In this document: positions 1-8,094 of the stretch, piece by piece
How positions within the stretch are numbered: position 1 is the first letter of the stretch
Layout: each line of letters begins with the position of its first letter
NCBI GenBank assembly: GCA_022545645.1
Contig: JACZQQ010000066.1
Coordinates: 1 to 11,590, forward strand
Direction of reading: 5' to 3'
Source: Acidobacteriota bacterium
GTDB taxonomy: Bacteria; Acidobacteriota; UBA6911; RPQK01; JADFOI01
Length of the DNA stretch: 11,590 nucleotides
The notes under the pieces: generated by a model
What the model saw: only the letters and a program-made list of their open reading frames with translations
What the model was told of the DNA's origin: nothing
The model's database searches: none
Program-made: the position numbers and the translations under genes

Positions 1-2
1 AC

Positions 3-3000
3 ATCTCACGTTTCCAGGAAATCGTCTCTAAAGATCATATCCATCCTCTGGGTGGACAAGGGACAAGTGATTTTCTTAAAGGATTGGTCCAGGGTATATG
101 GTCCGATGGTCTTTACTTTGAAAGCATGGAAGACGTGGAGGCCACCCAATCACCTTATGTCTACCGGCAGCCCATGGTTTATCTGGGGCGGGCCAACCAT
201 GGGTTTTCGGATGCCCTGGATAAATACATTCAACATCTTTCCGAGACCGACTTCATTCCTGAGTCTCTAGTGCGCATTGTGGGAATCGATACGGGAAGAT
301 CGGTTAAACAAAAAGGTGAAGAGTCGGAAGGCTCTGAAATCCTTTTGACTAAAGCAGCCAATCCGGAACAGGAACGTGTGATCCGCCAGCTTGATGAAAC
401 CGGAGCCGTGTTGGTGCAGGGGCCACCCGGTACGGGAAAGAGCCACACCATCGCCAATCTCATCGGGCACCTTTTGGCCCAGAACAAAAGCATTCTGGTG
501 GCAAGTCATGCCTCCAAAGCTCTTCAGGTGGTGCGTGAACAAGTGGTACCGCCCTTACGATCGCTTTGTGTCAGTTTGCTGGATAGCGATGAGGAAAGCA
601 GTAAACAACTGGAAGAATCGGTCACCGGAATCGTTGATTATCTGTCCCGCACAAGCTCCAGAAAGATTAGTGCTGAAATCGAGAAGTTAGAGAAGAAAAG
701 AGGACAATTGAAAAGTCGGTTTAAGGAGCTGAAAGAGGAAATCTTCAATGCCCTGGCCGATGAATACCGGGAACTTGTGGTGAGCGGGGACGTGAAGCTC
801 ACGCCGGCCCAGGCAGCTCAGCAGATCCGACGGGATGAAGAACAATTTTCCTGGCTACCCGGCCCCATCAAGCATCAGCCCGAACTTCCTTTGAGTGAGG
901 AGGATCTGAACTCTCTTTACGAGATCAATGCCAGATTGTCCCCTGACGATATCGAAATTCTTGAATCCACCCTTCCCGATCTCGAACAGATTCCCGAACC
1001 CGACAAGTTCAGGGAGGTTCTCGACTCACTCAGTAGCTTGGAGCAGGAGAATCTCAAAAAAGGACAGGGACTTTGGCAGCATGAAGATCAATCTGCGGAA
1101 CAGGTGAAACAGCTCAGTGACCAGGTCACACAGGCCATGGCCATCGTGGACGTTGAAACCCAGTGGATTCTGGAATGCATCGATGTCGGGCGTCGTGATT
1201 CGGAAGAGAAAAAATCCTGGCAGGTCTTGATCAAATTAGTGGAGAAACTGTGTGCGGTGATCCCTGAAAAGGAAGAACTGGTTTTGTCGGTTGGACCCAA
1301 GGTCAAGTCAGAAAAAACGAACGAAGAGATTATTCGCATTTGCAAAGAGATTTGTGCTCATCTGGAAAAAGGTAAAACGCTCAAGAAGCTGACCCAGATT
1401 TTCAAGCCTGAATGGAAGGAAGTGATTGAATCCTGCCAGGTGGACAATGGAGTGCCCAGCAAGATCGACCATTTTCAGGCCATCATTAATAAGCTGGAGA
1501 TCAAGGCCCTTCGAGAGGAACTAAGACGTCGGTGGAATCGCCAAATGCAGCCCCTGGGGGGGCCGGAAAGTTCCAAGTTGGGCCGTCGGCCTGAGAAGAC
1601 GGCGCGGCAATATACGGAAAAGATCAAGTTGGCGATTACCTGGTTTGATGAAATATGGAATCCCTGCGAAAGCCTGAGCCAGGAAGTTGGACTGAACTGG
1701 AAGCATTTATTGAAGAAGGCACCGGTCAGCAGTTCAGCCTACAGTGACATCATTTGCCTCAAGGAAGTGGTCACCAGTGAGTTGCAGCCTGCCATTGAAA
1801 CCCGGATTAAGTTCATTGATTGGAAGGACCTCAATGAAAGTCGAGAAAAGTGGTTTGAATATTTTCACGGTCTGCCCAAAAGAGAAGCTTCCTATGTGCT
1901 GAGCAAGGTCTTTCGGGGGGCCGTCAAGAAGGGCAATTACGATCACTATCTGCAGGCCTGGCAAAGACTCAATGAGTTGGTGGAGCTCAAACCCGATTAC
2001 GAAAAACGCCGAGATCTTCTTGCTCAACTCGAAGAGCACAGTCCCAAATGGGCTGCTGCCATCGCGGGATGGAAATCTCCTCATGATCAGGGTCATCCTC
2101 CAGGAGACATTCAAAAGGCCTGGACCCACCGATATCTGCAGCAGGCCCTGAGTGAGATCCTGAAGGCCGACTTCGATGCCCTTCAGGACAAACTGGACTC
2201 CGTCAATGAAGAGTTGCAGGAGGTCACGGCTCAATACATCGAGAAGAAATCCTGGAAGGCACAACTGGAAAGAACCGGTCTCAAGCAGCAGCAGGCCTTA
2301 AACGGATGGTTGGCCTTGCATAAGAAGATGGGCAAGGGAACCGGCAAGCAGGTGGGCAAACTCAAGGAAGAAGCCAAACGAACCCTTCTGGAATGTCGCC
2401 AGGCCGTGCCCGTTTGGATTATGCCGATTTCGCGGGTTTTGGAAAGTTTCGATCTGACCACCACCAAATTTGATGTGCTCATCGTGGACGAAGCCAGCCA
2501 AAGCGATATCCGGGCGCTTGCCATTTTTGCTCTGGCACGGGATGTGGTGGTTGTGGGAGACCATGAGCAGGTCAGCCCCTATGCCGTTGGATTGCGAACC
2601 GAGAAGGTTCAGGAACTGATCGACGAATTGTTGGAGGACATTCCCAATAAGCAGCTTTATGATGGGAAAACCTCGATTTACGACCTTGCCCGCCAGTCCT
2701 TTGGCGGCACCATCCGCCTCTTGGAACACTTTCGCTGCGTCCCCGATATCATTCAGTTCAGCAATCATCTTTGCTACAACAATGAGATCCTCCCGCTGCG
2801 CGATCCCTCCGCCGATGGGCTTACTCCTTACCTGGTGGCTCACTATGTACCCCGAGCCAAAGCGCAAAATAAAATCAATCACCTTGAAGCCCAGGAGATT
2901 GCCTCGTTGATCTTGGCCATGTGCAGACTGCCCGAATATGAGGATTCCACCATAGGAGTGATTTCCATGGTGGGCACGGATCAAGCCAATGTCATCGACA

Positions 3001-3851
3001 ATATTCTCAGAAAACGATTGACCGTTTCCGAATATAAAAAGCGTCGTATTCTTTGTGGCAATGCTGCTCAATTTCAGGGAGATGAAAGGGATGTGATCCT
3101 TTTGTCCATGGTGGACTCACCGAAAGACGGTCCCTTGGCGCTGCGTCAAAGAGATGAAGCGAAAAAGGTCTTCAATGTCGCTTCCAGTCGCGCCCGTGAC
3201 CAACTGTGGGTGGTTCATTCCCTCAGACCGGACAAGGATCTCAAAGCCGGGGATTTGAGATATAAGCTGATCAAACATGCTCAGGATCCCAGTGGATTGA
3301 GAAAAAAGACAATTGCCAAGGAAGAAGTGTTCACTTCCGATCTGCAAAAAGCGATTTTCGCCGAGCTGAAAGAACGGCGATATTGGCTATCACTGAATTT
3401 CGAGGTGGGAACGCGAGCCATCGATGTGGTTGCCCACGGTGAGGGCAATCAGCGTCTGGCCATTCAATGTGACGGGGAGTCCATCAAGACGAGCGAAGAG
3501 CTGGGTGCTGAAATGGAATACTATATGACCCTTCGCCGATTGGGCTGGGATATTTTCCATCTTCGTTCCAGTGAGTATTACACCGATCCTGAGAAAACGT
3601 TGAAGCGGTTGCTCGACCGACTGAGTCAGGCCGACATTACTCCCATGCAGACGGAACCTTCTGAAACCGAGGCCAAGGGGCCGGATCTTTATGAGATGGT
3701 GACCAGAAAGGCCAACAATATACGGATCAGGTGGAGTGAACCCCTGAAGCCGCCAGTGGCTAAGAAGAAGACAGGAGACAGAAAAAAGGAAGCAGACGCG
3801 CAAAGCGCGCACGACAGCACCACGTCACGACAGCACGACGTCAGGCAGTGA
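3..3851 (+). CDS. Large superfamily 1 helicase with C-terminal Vsr/MTES_1575-like nuclease domain (5' end outside window)
   Basis: The frame is open to the left edge, so the gene starts upstream; 1282 residues are visible and no start inside the window is convincing. Numbering from the first full codon, Walker A GPPGTGKSH is at 140-148, motif II DEAS at 829-832, motif III GDHEQ at 852-856, HFRC around 911, QFQGDERD at 1023-1030 and the motif VI arginines SRAR at 1062-1065, all typical of Dna2/Upf1-like SF1 helicases. Roughly 175-800 is a charged, Lys/Glu-rich insertion that looks coiled-coil. Residues about 1120-1210 resemble the Vsr-like REase_MTES_1575 domain: Asp1141 in RAIDVV, then LAIQCDGE (1153-1159), then LGWDI near 1182. 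The expected acidic residue before CDG is Gln1155. The layout matches helicase-nuclease defence proteins such as Hhe; a defence role is inferred. The last ~20 residues are low-complexity, encoded by a DNA repeat cluster. Confidence 0.9.
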   Translation: MSRFQEIVSKDHIHPLGGQGTSDFLKGLVQGIWSDGLYFESMEDVEATQSPYVYRQPMVYLGRANHGFSDALDKYIQHLSETDFIPESLVRIVGIDTGRSVKQKGEESEGSEILLTKAANPEQERVIRQLDETGAVLVQGPPGTGKSHTIANLIGHLLAQNKSILVASHASKALQVVREQVVPPLRSLCVSLLDSDEESSKQLEESVTGIVDYLSRTSSRKISAEIEKLEKKRGQLKSRFKELKEEIFNALADEYRELVVSGDVKLTPAQAAQQIRRDEEQFSWLPGPIKHQPELPLSEEDLNSLYEINARLSPDDIEILESTLPDLEQIPEPDKFREVLDSLSSLEQENLKKGQGLWQHEDQSAEQVKQLSDQVTQAMAIVDVETQWILECIDVGRRDSEEKKSWQVLIKLVEKLCAVIPEKEELVLSVGPKVKSEKTNEEIIRICKEICAHLEKGKTLKKLTQIFKPEWKEVIESCQVDNGVPSKIDHFQAIINKLEIKALREELRRRWNRQMQPLGGPESSKLGRRPEKTARQYTEKIKLAITWFDEIWNPCESLSQEVGLNWKHLLKKAPVSSSAYSDIICLKEVVTSELQPAIETRIKFIDWKDLNESREKWFEYFHGLPKREASYVLSKVFRGAVKKGNYDHYLQAWQRLNELVELKPDYEKRRDLLAQLEEHSPKWAAAIAGWKSPHDQGHPPGDIQKAWTHRYLQQALSEILKADFDALQDKLDSVNEELQEVTAQYIEKKSWKAQLERTGLKQQQALNGWLALHKKMGKGTGKQVGKLKEEAKRTLLECRQAVPVWIMPISRVLESFDLTTTKFDVLIVDEASQSDIRALAIFALARDVVVVGDHEQVSPYAVGLRTEKVQELIDELLEDIPNKQLYDGKTSIYDLARQSFGGTIRLLEHFRCVPDIIQFSNHLCYNNEILPLRDPSADGLTPYLVAHYVPRAKAQNKINHLEAQEIASLILAMCRLPEYEDSTIGVISMVGTDQANVIDNILRKRLTVSEYKKRRILCGNAAQFQGDERDVILLSMVDSPKDGPLALRQRDEAKKVFNVASSRARDQLWVVHSLRPDKDLKAGDLRYKLIKHAQDPSGLRKKTIAKEEVFTSDLQKAIFAELKERRYWLSLNFEVGTRAIDVVAHGEGNQRLAIQCDGESIKTSEELGAEMEYYMTLRRLGWDIFHLRSSEYYTDPEKTLKRLLDRLSQADITPMQTEPSETEAKGPDLYEMVTRKANNIRIRWSEPLKPPVAKKKTGDRKKEADAQSAHDSTTSRQHDVRQ

Positions 3852-3892
3852 CGACAGCACGAAAGCACGAGCCGCGCCACGCGCGAGGCGCG
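3811..3892. repeat. Short GC-rich repeat cluster across the helicase stop codon
   Basis: The 10-mer ACGACAGCAC occurs three times (3811-3820, 3827-3836, 3851-3860), with ACGTCACGAC and AAAGCACGA variants between. The cluster ends in an inverted repeat CGCGCC/GGCGCG (3873-3878 and 3887-3892) with an 8-base spacer. The first two copies encode the low-complexity C-terminus of the helicase, and the TGA at 3849-3851 lies within the cluster. Composition differs sharply from the flanking DNA. This could be an interspersed repeat that changed the helicase 3' end. The hairpin could act as a terminator, but no T-run follows. Confidence 0.6.
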
Positions 3893-3908
3893 TTCACCCC
3901 GGACGCCC

Positions 3909-3932
3909 ACTTCTATTTGTTACCATAGAAGT
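3909..3932. repeat. 8-bp perfect inverted repeat in the gap before the membrane-protein gene
   Basis: ACTTCTAT at 3909-3916 is mirrored exactly by ATAGAAGT at 3925-3932 around an 8-base spacer. It lies 125 bp upstream of the next gene and 58 bp after the helicase stop. It could be a dyad operator for the downstream pair or a weak RNA hairpin; no T-run follows. The rest of 3852-4056 shows no clear promoter or convincing gene. Confidence 0.4.
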
Positions 3933-4056
3933 TAGCAATGGAAGCTAAGACAGAACAGGGTAGGTGGACGCCGATCAGCCATCAAATGAAGTCGGAAATC
4001 TCCATTGGGTGGATCCATAAAGACGGATCGTTAATTTTTGGGGAGATAGAGAGACC

Positions 4057-5268
4057 ATGTTCAATGAAGCATCCGGTGCTTGGAAGGTCATTTTAGGCCT
4101 TTTATTTTTTCCTGTTCTGTTCCAGCAGGATTTCCTGAATTTCGCCTTGGGAGCAGATGACCTCTTCTGGGTCGCATTATTAAAGAGGCTGTTTCTTCTT
4201 CTGCCGGTTCTGTCCATCATCCTGGCCTGCTGGGTGACCATTCCCTGTGTGCTCTCCGTCGTTTTCCGCGCCCAGAGGACTGAGTTTGTGATTACCTTCT
4301 TTTTGATCTGGTGGGACCTTGGCAAAGCCATCTTTTCATTCTGGGGAGGGATTCTTAAGTTCCTGCTTGTACTTGTGACGGCGATTATGGTTTTGCTGAA
4401 ACTGATTGTGCTGGGGATTTGGGTTCTCATCCAGGATCTATTTTTCATACCCATCCAGCTCCTGAAGAATTTGGGTGTGGGTGTTTTCGACGCGGGTATC
4501 CCCTGGATCGCACTGGTGTTGACTTTGATTTGGTGTTTGATTGAATCCACGGTTTTCACCTTTGTGACCACCCCTCTGGTGATGGATACTCTGTCCAATC
4601 TGACCGGTGGAGGGATATCGGAGGCTTTTCTCAGGATTCCTCTCTTTCTTTTCCTGCTGTTCCTGATCCTGGGAAGCTACGCTGTTCTTGCCACCTGGAG
4701 CGATGCACTCGCCTCAAGAAAGATTGGCACAATCATTAAGATTGGGATCATCGAGCTGGTTGCCCTCTTTGTCGAGGTCGTTTTCTTGTATAGAGAATTT
4801 GTGGATTCACTGGTCCCCTGGTTTGATCAACACACCTCGGGTGATTTTGAGCTTGGAATTGTGGGCACCTTGGCCATTGCCTCGTTGGCCTGGTTGGGAA
4901 TTCGGGGAATGTCCTGGGTGCTGTTTGCCAGCCATGGGACCCCTCTGATTATGGCCATCATCCAGGGTTCGGCATTGAAGGCAGGGGCAACGGCAGGCTC
5001 GGGTGAAAAGCCACAATTGATGGAGATTCGGCTGATCGAACAGGTGAGAAAAGAATTTGAATGGGCTCTGGAAAAGGGCAACGAGGTCTCTAGTGCTTTC
5101 TTGCTTCCGCCCCTTCAGATTTTGGCTGCCTCAGTGAATTTCTGTACTTTTCTATTTACTTCGATCCCCATTTTTGAAATTCCCCTGACCAAGTTGGATC
5201 AGATCATGAGTTCCAAGGGCTTGCTGGAAGACGCATTTTCCGCGGCCAAGAAGAAGGAGCGGGTTTGA
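4057..5268 (+). CDS. Polytopic membrane protein of unknown family, paired with VWA lipoprotein
   Basis: I do not recognise this 403-aa protein. The ATG is preceded by a purine-rich stretch with GGGGAG at 4040-4045 and GAGAG closer in. Hydrophobic segments suggest about seven membrane helices, roughly residues 9-29, 45-70, 98-125, 148-172, 193-213, 224-246 and 266-288; aromatic residues around 77-95 could add one. There is no signal peptide, so the first helix probably stays as an anchor. Residues 300-350 are hydrophilic (charged KEFEWALEKGNE region), and the protein ends in a basic AAKKKERV tail, probably cytoplasmic. No transporter or protease signature is evident. The stop codon overlaps the start of the next gene, so the two products are probably made together and may interact at the membrane. 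Scaffold, channel or signalling roles are all possible. Confidence 0.85.
   Translation: MFNEASGAWKVILGLLFFPVLFQQDFLNFALGADDLFWVALLKRLFLLLPVLSIILACWVTIPCVLSVVFRAQRTEFVITFFLIWWDLGKAIFSFWGGILKFLLVLVTAIMVLLKLIVLGIWVLIQDLFFIPIQLLKNLGVGVFDAGIPWIALVLTLIWCLIESTVFTFVTTPLVMDTLSNLTGGGISEAFLRIPLFLFLLFLILGSYAVLATWSDALASRKIGTIIKIGIIELVALFVEVVFLYREFVDSLVPWFDQHTSGDFELGIVGTLAIASLAWLGIRGMSWVLFASHGTPLIMAIIQGSALKAGATAGSGEKPQLMEIRLIEQVRKEFEWALEKGNEVSSAFLLPPLQILAASVNFCTFLFTSIPIFEIPLTKLDQIMSSKGLLEDAFSAAKKKERV
5254..5259 (+). promoter_or_regulatory. Shine-Dalgarno AAGGAG favouring the TTG start of the lipoprotein gene
   Basis: AAGGAG ends 5 bases before TTG 5265-5267, a good spacing, but 17 bases before the in-frame ATG at 5277, which is too far. 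The TTG also overlaps the upstream TGA as TTGA, the usual layout for translational coupling. The ATG remains possible if coupling alone drives initiation. Confidence 0.55.
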
Positions 5269-6065
5269 TTTATAAAATGAGGTCAAGAATTGCCGCCTAT
5301 TCTGCGGCATTGGTTCTGGTACTTTGCTTAAGCAGTTGTAATTCTGAGGGCTTTTTTGAAGGCTTTTTCACCGAAGATCAACCCCGGCTGGTTCTTTTTG
5401 TCGGTGTGGATATCAGCGGTTCCTTTCTCAGGGGCAAGTACTTCGACGACTCCCTCCATTTTCTGGCTCATTACCTCTATGCCCACCTCCAGGGTGTGGG
5501 GGGTATGGAGCAGCCCAAAGAACTCTTTGTGGGCTCCATTGGAGGTTCCAATATAGGGGAGGCGAAGACCCTCTTTCCGATTCAGACCTTTGAATACCTG
5601 ACGATTCCTGAAATCCATTCCAAGCTGAAGGAAATCTTTCCCAAGAATAAAGTGAATGAGTTTACGGATTTCAACGCCTTTTTCCACCATATCAGTGAAA
5701 CCGTCACCAATCGCAAACTGATCTTGAGACCTCTGGCCATTGTGCTTATAAGCGACGGAATTCCAGATGTTCCGGAGGCGGATCGAAACGAGGCCTTCAA
5801 GACAATTGTTCTCAAGCCACTCGAAAATCTGTCCAGGAATATCGTGATCCGGCTTTTGTATACCGATGCTCAAACGGGCGACCAGTGGACCAGCTGGGTG
5901 CCCAGAAGGCGGGTCAAGATCCTGACCCAGGATGCCGTCGTGATGAAGGAATGGCGCGGTCCCAGCATCATGATTCCCGGCAAGGACTTTGAGGATCAGG
6001 ATCGCTTTTTCGACTGGGTCGAGAATCAAGTGGACTTCCCCGTCCGATTGAGACGAGTGGATTAG
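5265..6065 (+). CDS. Lipoprotein with von Willebrand factor A (VWA) domain
   Basis: 266 aa from the TTG start (262 from the ATG at 5277). The N-terminus has a basic stretch, a hydrophobic core and the lipobox LSSC, with Cys25 as the predicted lipidated residue, so the mature protein should be anchored on the outer face of a membrane. The rest looks like a VWA domain with a full metal-ion-dependent adhesion site: DISGS (Asp49, Ser51, Ser53) at the end of the first strand, Thr134 in EFTDF, and SDG (Asp164) after the hydrophobic strand AIVLI. VWA domains bind divalent metal and mediate protein-protein contacts. The start overlaps the upstream membrane-protein gene by 4 bp, which suggests an obligate pair. 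Its stop lies in the arm of a long palindrome. I cannot name the family; the VWA call rests on motif and strand pattern only. Confidence 0.82.
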   Translation: MIYKMRSRIAAYSAALVLVLCLSSCNSEGFFEGFFTEDQPRLVLFVGVDISGSFLRGKYFDDSLHFLAHYLYAHLQGVGGMEQPKELFVGSIGGSNIGEAKTLFPIQTFEYLTIPEIHSKLKEIFPKNKVNEFTDFNAFFHHISETVTNRKLILRPLAIVLISDGIPDVPEADRNEAFKTIVLKPLENLSRNIVIRLLYTDAQTGDQWTSWVPRRRVKILTQDAVVMKEWRGPSIMIPGKDFEDQDRFFDWVENQVDFPVRLRRVD

Positions 6066-6118
6066 AATTGAGATTAGGGACAGGCTCCCGGGGGCCTGTC
6101 CCTGATCTCAATTCTAAT
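6061..6118. terminator. 58-bp near-perfect palindrome, probable bidirectional terminator or REP-like element
   Basis: Arms 6061-6088 and 6091-6118 pair throughout except for two T/G positions (6075/6104 and 6086/6093), which are wobble pairs in the + strand RNA. The core reads GGGACAGGC, a short central turn, then GCCTGTCCC. It sits between convergent genes, and both TAG stop codons (6063-6065 on +, 6114-6116 on -) lie in the outer arms, each in the context ATTAGAATTG. Neither side has a T-tract, so it is not a canonical intrinsic terminator. A GGGACAGGC core is reminiscent of dispersed REP-like palindromes, but only one copy is in this window. Confidence 0.75.
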
Positions 6119-7985
6119 TGATTTGGTCGTAGATGATTTGCCCACCCAGGCCGGTTAACACCACTTCGATCTCCGGGATCTCAGCCACCGGGATGGTAAA
6201 GAAGTCCCTGTCCAGGATGGCGAAATCGGCGAATTTCCCCGGTTCCAGGGTTCCGATGGTGTCCTCGGCCATCATGTACTCGGAGGCCCAGGTAGTGGCC
6301 ATCTTCAGGGCGGTGATCCGGTCGATGGCTTCCTCGGGCACCAGTGTGACCATGGGTAAGGGCTTGCCGCCGGGTGTTGCGATTCCGCGTGTCTGCCGGA
6401 CCTCCCGGGTCACCAGAATGTGGATGGGAGTCCAGAAGTCGCTTCCCGCAGCCTCAAAGGTCACCCGGATCCCCTGCTCGATCCAGGTCTTGACCGGCAT
6501 GATGAAATCTCGAATTCCTTCGCCGTAATTCTTGATGTCATCGGGCACCTCCCCCAGCATGCCGGGGTTGACATTGAGGATGATTCCGAATTTCTTGATT
6601 CCTGCCATCACATCCGGCTTTTTGCCCAGCACTATGTTGTGTTCCAGGGTGGTCCGGAGTCCCTTCATGTACTCCACCGAGTAGTTTCCCTCTTCCATGG
6701 CCTGCTCCAGCATTTGGATATAGAGCCGGGCTCCATGACTGGAGGTGCCGTGGACTTGAACCGGACGCCATCCGTGCACGATGGCGGTCTTGATGCTCTC
6801 CCAGGGCTTGGTTCCCGGGCTGGGGCATCGTTCCCTCATGCGGACCTCCTCCGAGGCATCGGGGAAGTCGGGTCCCAGACACTTCTCGTTGTAGTTGGAG
6901 TCCCAGATCTCATTGCACATTCCGTTTAACCACAGCATCTCGTTGCCGCTGGAATGGGTGGACCAGGGGGCTCCGGTTCCCTTGTAGAACTCTCGGATGG
7001 CTTTCAGCCCCCAGTACTCGCCTCGCTGGCTTTCCACGTAGTAGGCCACCCGGTGGGGCATTCTGTTTTCTCGATTGAGCAGGTGGTAGGCGGCGATGGT
7101 GTCGGGATAGAGCAGACGAGTGGCAATGGTCGTCACCCCTTCGGGAACCAGCTCACGGACGCCGTGCAGCCGAAGCATTTCGGCGAACGTCTCCAGCGGC
7201 TCATCTTTCCAGAAGATGTTCCAGGAGAGCCCGAAGATTTCCGGCACCGCCACGTAGCCGTCCGTCGACGCGCCGGGCCGGTTCTCGATATCGGTGCTCT
7301 CTTCCCAATCCGGGAAGTACTTTTTGAACTCGGCAATGGCAACGTCGTTCATGATCCCTTGAATCATGTTGGAGACCATAACCGGGTGCTTCTCGGTGAC
7401 TCCCTCCAGCTGTCTCTTGTTGAGCTTGCCCAGATACAGCCAGCTACGACTGTGGCCGGGAGGAGCCTTTTCCGATTCCTGTAGATTGACTCGAATCCAT
7501 TTTCCGTCCGGAATGTTCTGGACACGGATGGCGTTGGTGATGGCCTCCCGTACCTTTTTGGCCGTAGCCTCCGCTGTCGCCTCCGTCGCCACGGTGAGCC
7601 GGATGCTGGGGTCCAACAAACCCATTTCGGGGCCGTAGCGCAAATCCGCGAACAGGAAGGTGTGGTGGTGAGTCTGGATCAAGCCGGGTATGACCGTACG
7701 GCCGCCCACGTCCAGGAAGCGGGTTGCCGGACCGGCCAGTCTTCTCATTTCCTGGTTGCTGCCCAAAGCCATGATCCGCTTTCCCTTGATGGCCATCGAC
7801 TGGTAGGTTTGCCCAGGGGTGTCGGGCTTGGTGGAGCGGTCGTCCATGCTGACGATCTTACCGTTGACGAGGACCAGATCTGCGTAGCCCTGCTCGGCGA
7901 CCAATTCGGGAACCTGCTGAGCCCACAGGGGCATGGCCCCCAACCATCCCAGCGTGAATAGAGTGTAAAACGCTCTTTTTGTCAT
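6114..7985 (-). CDS. Exported YtcJ-like amidohydrolase (amidohydrolase 3 family)
   Basis: Probably a metal-dependent hydrolase acting on a C-N bond of an unknown substrate, outside the cytoplasm. The start is placed at 7985 because GGAGGAG lies 5 bases upstream and the frame then opens with a signal peptide (MTKRAFYTLFTLGWLGAMPLWAQQ); the upstream ATG at 8036 adds 17 residues unlike a signal sequence. The protein is 623 aa. Visible family features are the N-terminal beta strand DLVLVNGKIVSMD, the metal motif GLIQTHHH (His106 and His108), HGTSSHGAR (His412, His417), LEHN (Glu448, His449), AGSDFW (Asp516) and the closing GTLEPGKFADFAILDRD. The full metal-ligand pattern suggests an active enzyme. 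It is monocistronic in this window, divergent from the kinase gene. The end of the gene and its TAG lie in the palindrome. The fold call is secure; the substrate is not known. Confidence 0.93.
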   Translation of the reverse strand: MTKRAFYTLFTLGWLGAMPLWAQQVPELVAEQGYADLVLVNGKIVSMDDRSTKPDTPGQTYQSMAIKGKRIMALGSNQEMRRLAGPATRFLDVGGRTVIPGLIQTHHHTFLFADLRYGPEMGLLDPSIRLTVATEATAEATAKKVREAITNAIRVQNIPDGKWIRVNLQESEKAPPGHSRSWLYLGKLNKRQLEGVTEKHPVMVSNMIQGIMNDVAIAEFKKYFPDWEESTDIENRPGASTDGYVAVPEIFGLSWNIFWKDEPLETFAEMLRLHGVRELVPEGVTTIATRLLYPDTIAAYHLLNRENRMPHRVAYYVESQRGEYWGLKAIREFYKGTGAPWSTHSSGNEMLWLNGMCNEIWDSNYNEKCLGPDFPDASEEVRMRERCPSPGTKPWESIKTAIVHGWRPVQVHGTSSHGARLYIQMLEQAMEEGNYSVEYMKGLRTTLEHNIVLGKKPDVMAGIKKFGIILNVNPGMLGEVPDDIKNYGEGIRDFIMPVKTWIEQGIRVTFEAAGSDFWTPIHILVTREVRQTRGIATPGGKPLPMVTLVPEEAIDRITALKMATTWASEYMMAEDTIGTLEPGKFADFAILDRDFFTIPVAEIPEIEVVLTGLGGQIIYDQIN

Positions 7986-7990
7986 AAGGT

Positions 7991-7997
7991 CTCCTCC
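7991..7997 (-). promoter_or_regulatory. Strong Shine-Dalgarno GGAGGAG deciding the amidohydrolase start
   Basis: Read on the - strand, GGAGGAG stands 5 bases before ATG 7985. It supports the shorter form with a clean signal peptide over the longer frame starting at 8036. Confidence 0.8.
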
Positions 7998-8094
7998 GAC
8001 GGAGTTGCAACATACAATCGCACGGCCATTGTGCACGATACAGCGCCTCTCGACCAGTTATTTTCTTTCTGGTGATCCCGTGTGAACTCCGATG

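Noticed and set aside
84..86. TTG at 84 as the helicase start
   Set aside because: The frame stays open to the window edge with plausible coding sequence and there is no SD before the TTG; the true start is upstream.
2298..3071. 257-aa open frame on the - strand inside the helicase gene
   Set aside because: It lies opposite the conserved helicase motifs II to V and is a shadow of that coding strand; nothing in it resembles a protein family.
3873..3892. GC-rich hairpin as intrinsic terminator of the helicase gene
   Set aside because: The stem is only 6 bp with an 8-base loop and no T-run follows, so it is described only as part of the repeat cluster.
3938..4096. 52-codon ORF starting ATG at 3938, before and overlapping the membrane-protein gene
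   Set aside because: No convincing SD or recognisable features, and it overlaps the start of a well-supported gene in another frame by 40 bp.
5328..6029. 233-aa open frame on the - strand opposite the VWA lipoprotein
   Set aside because: The + strand has a signal peptide, lipobox and MIDAS motif and is coupled to its neighbour; the - frame has no recognisable features.
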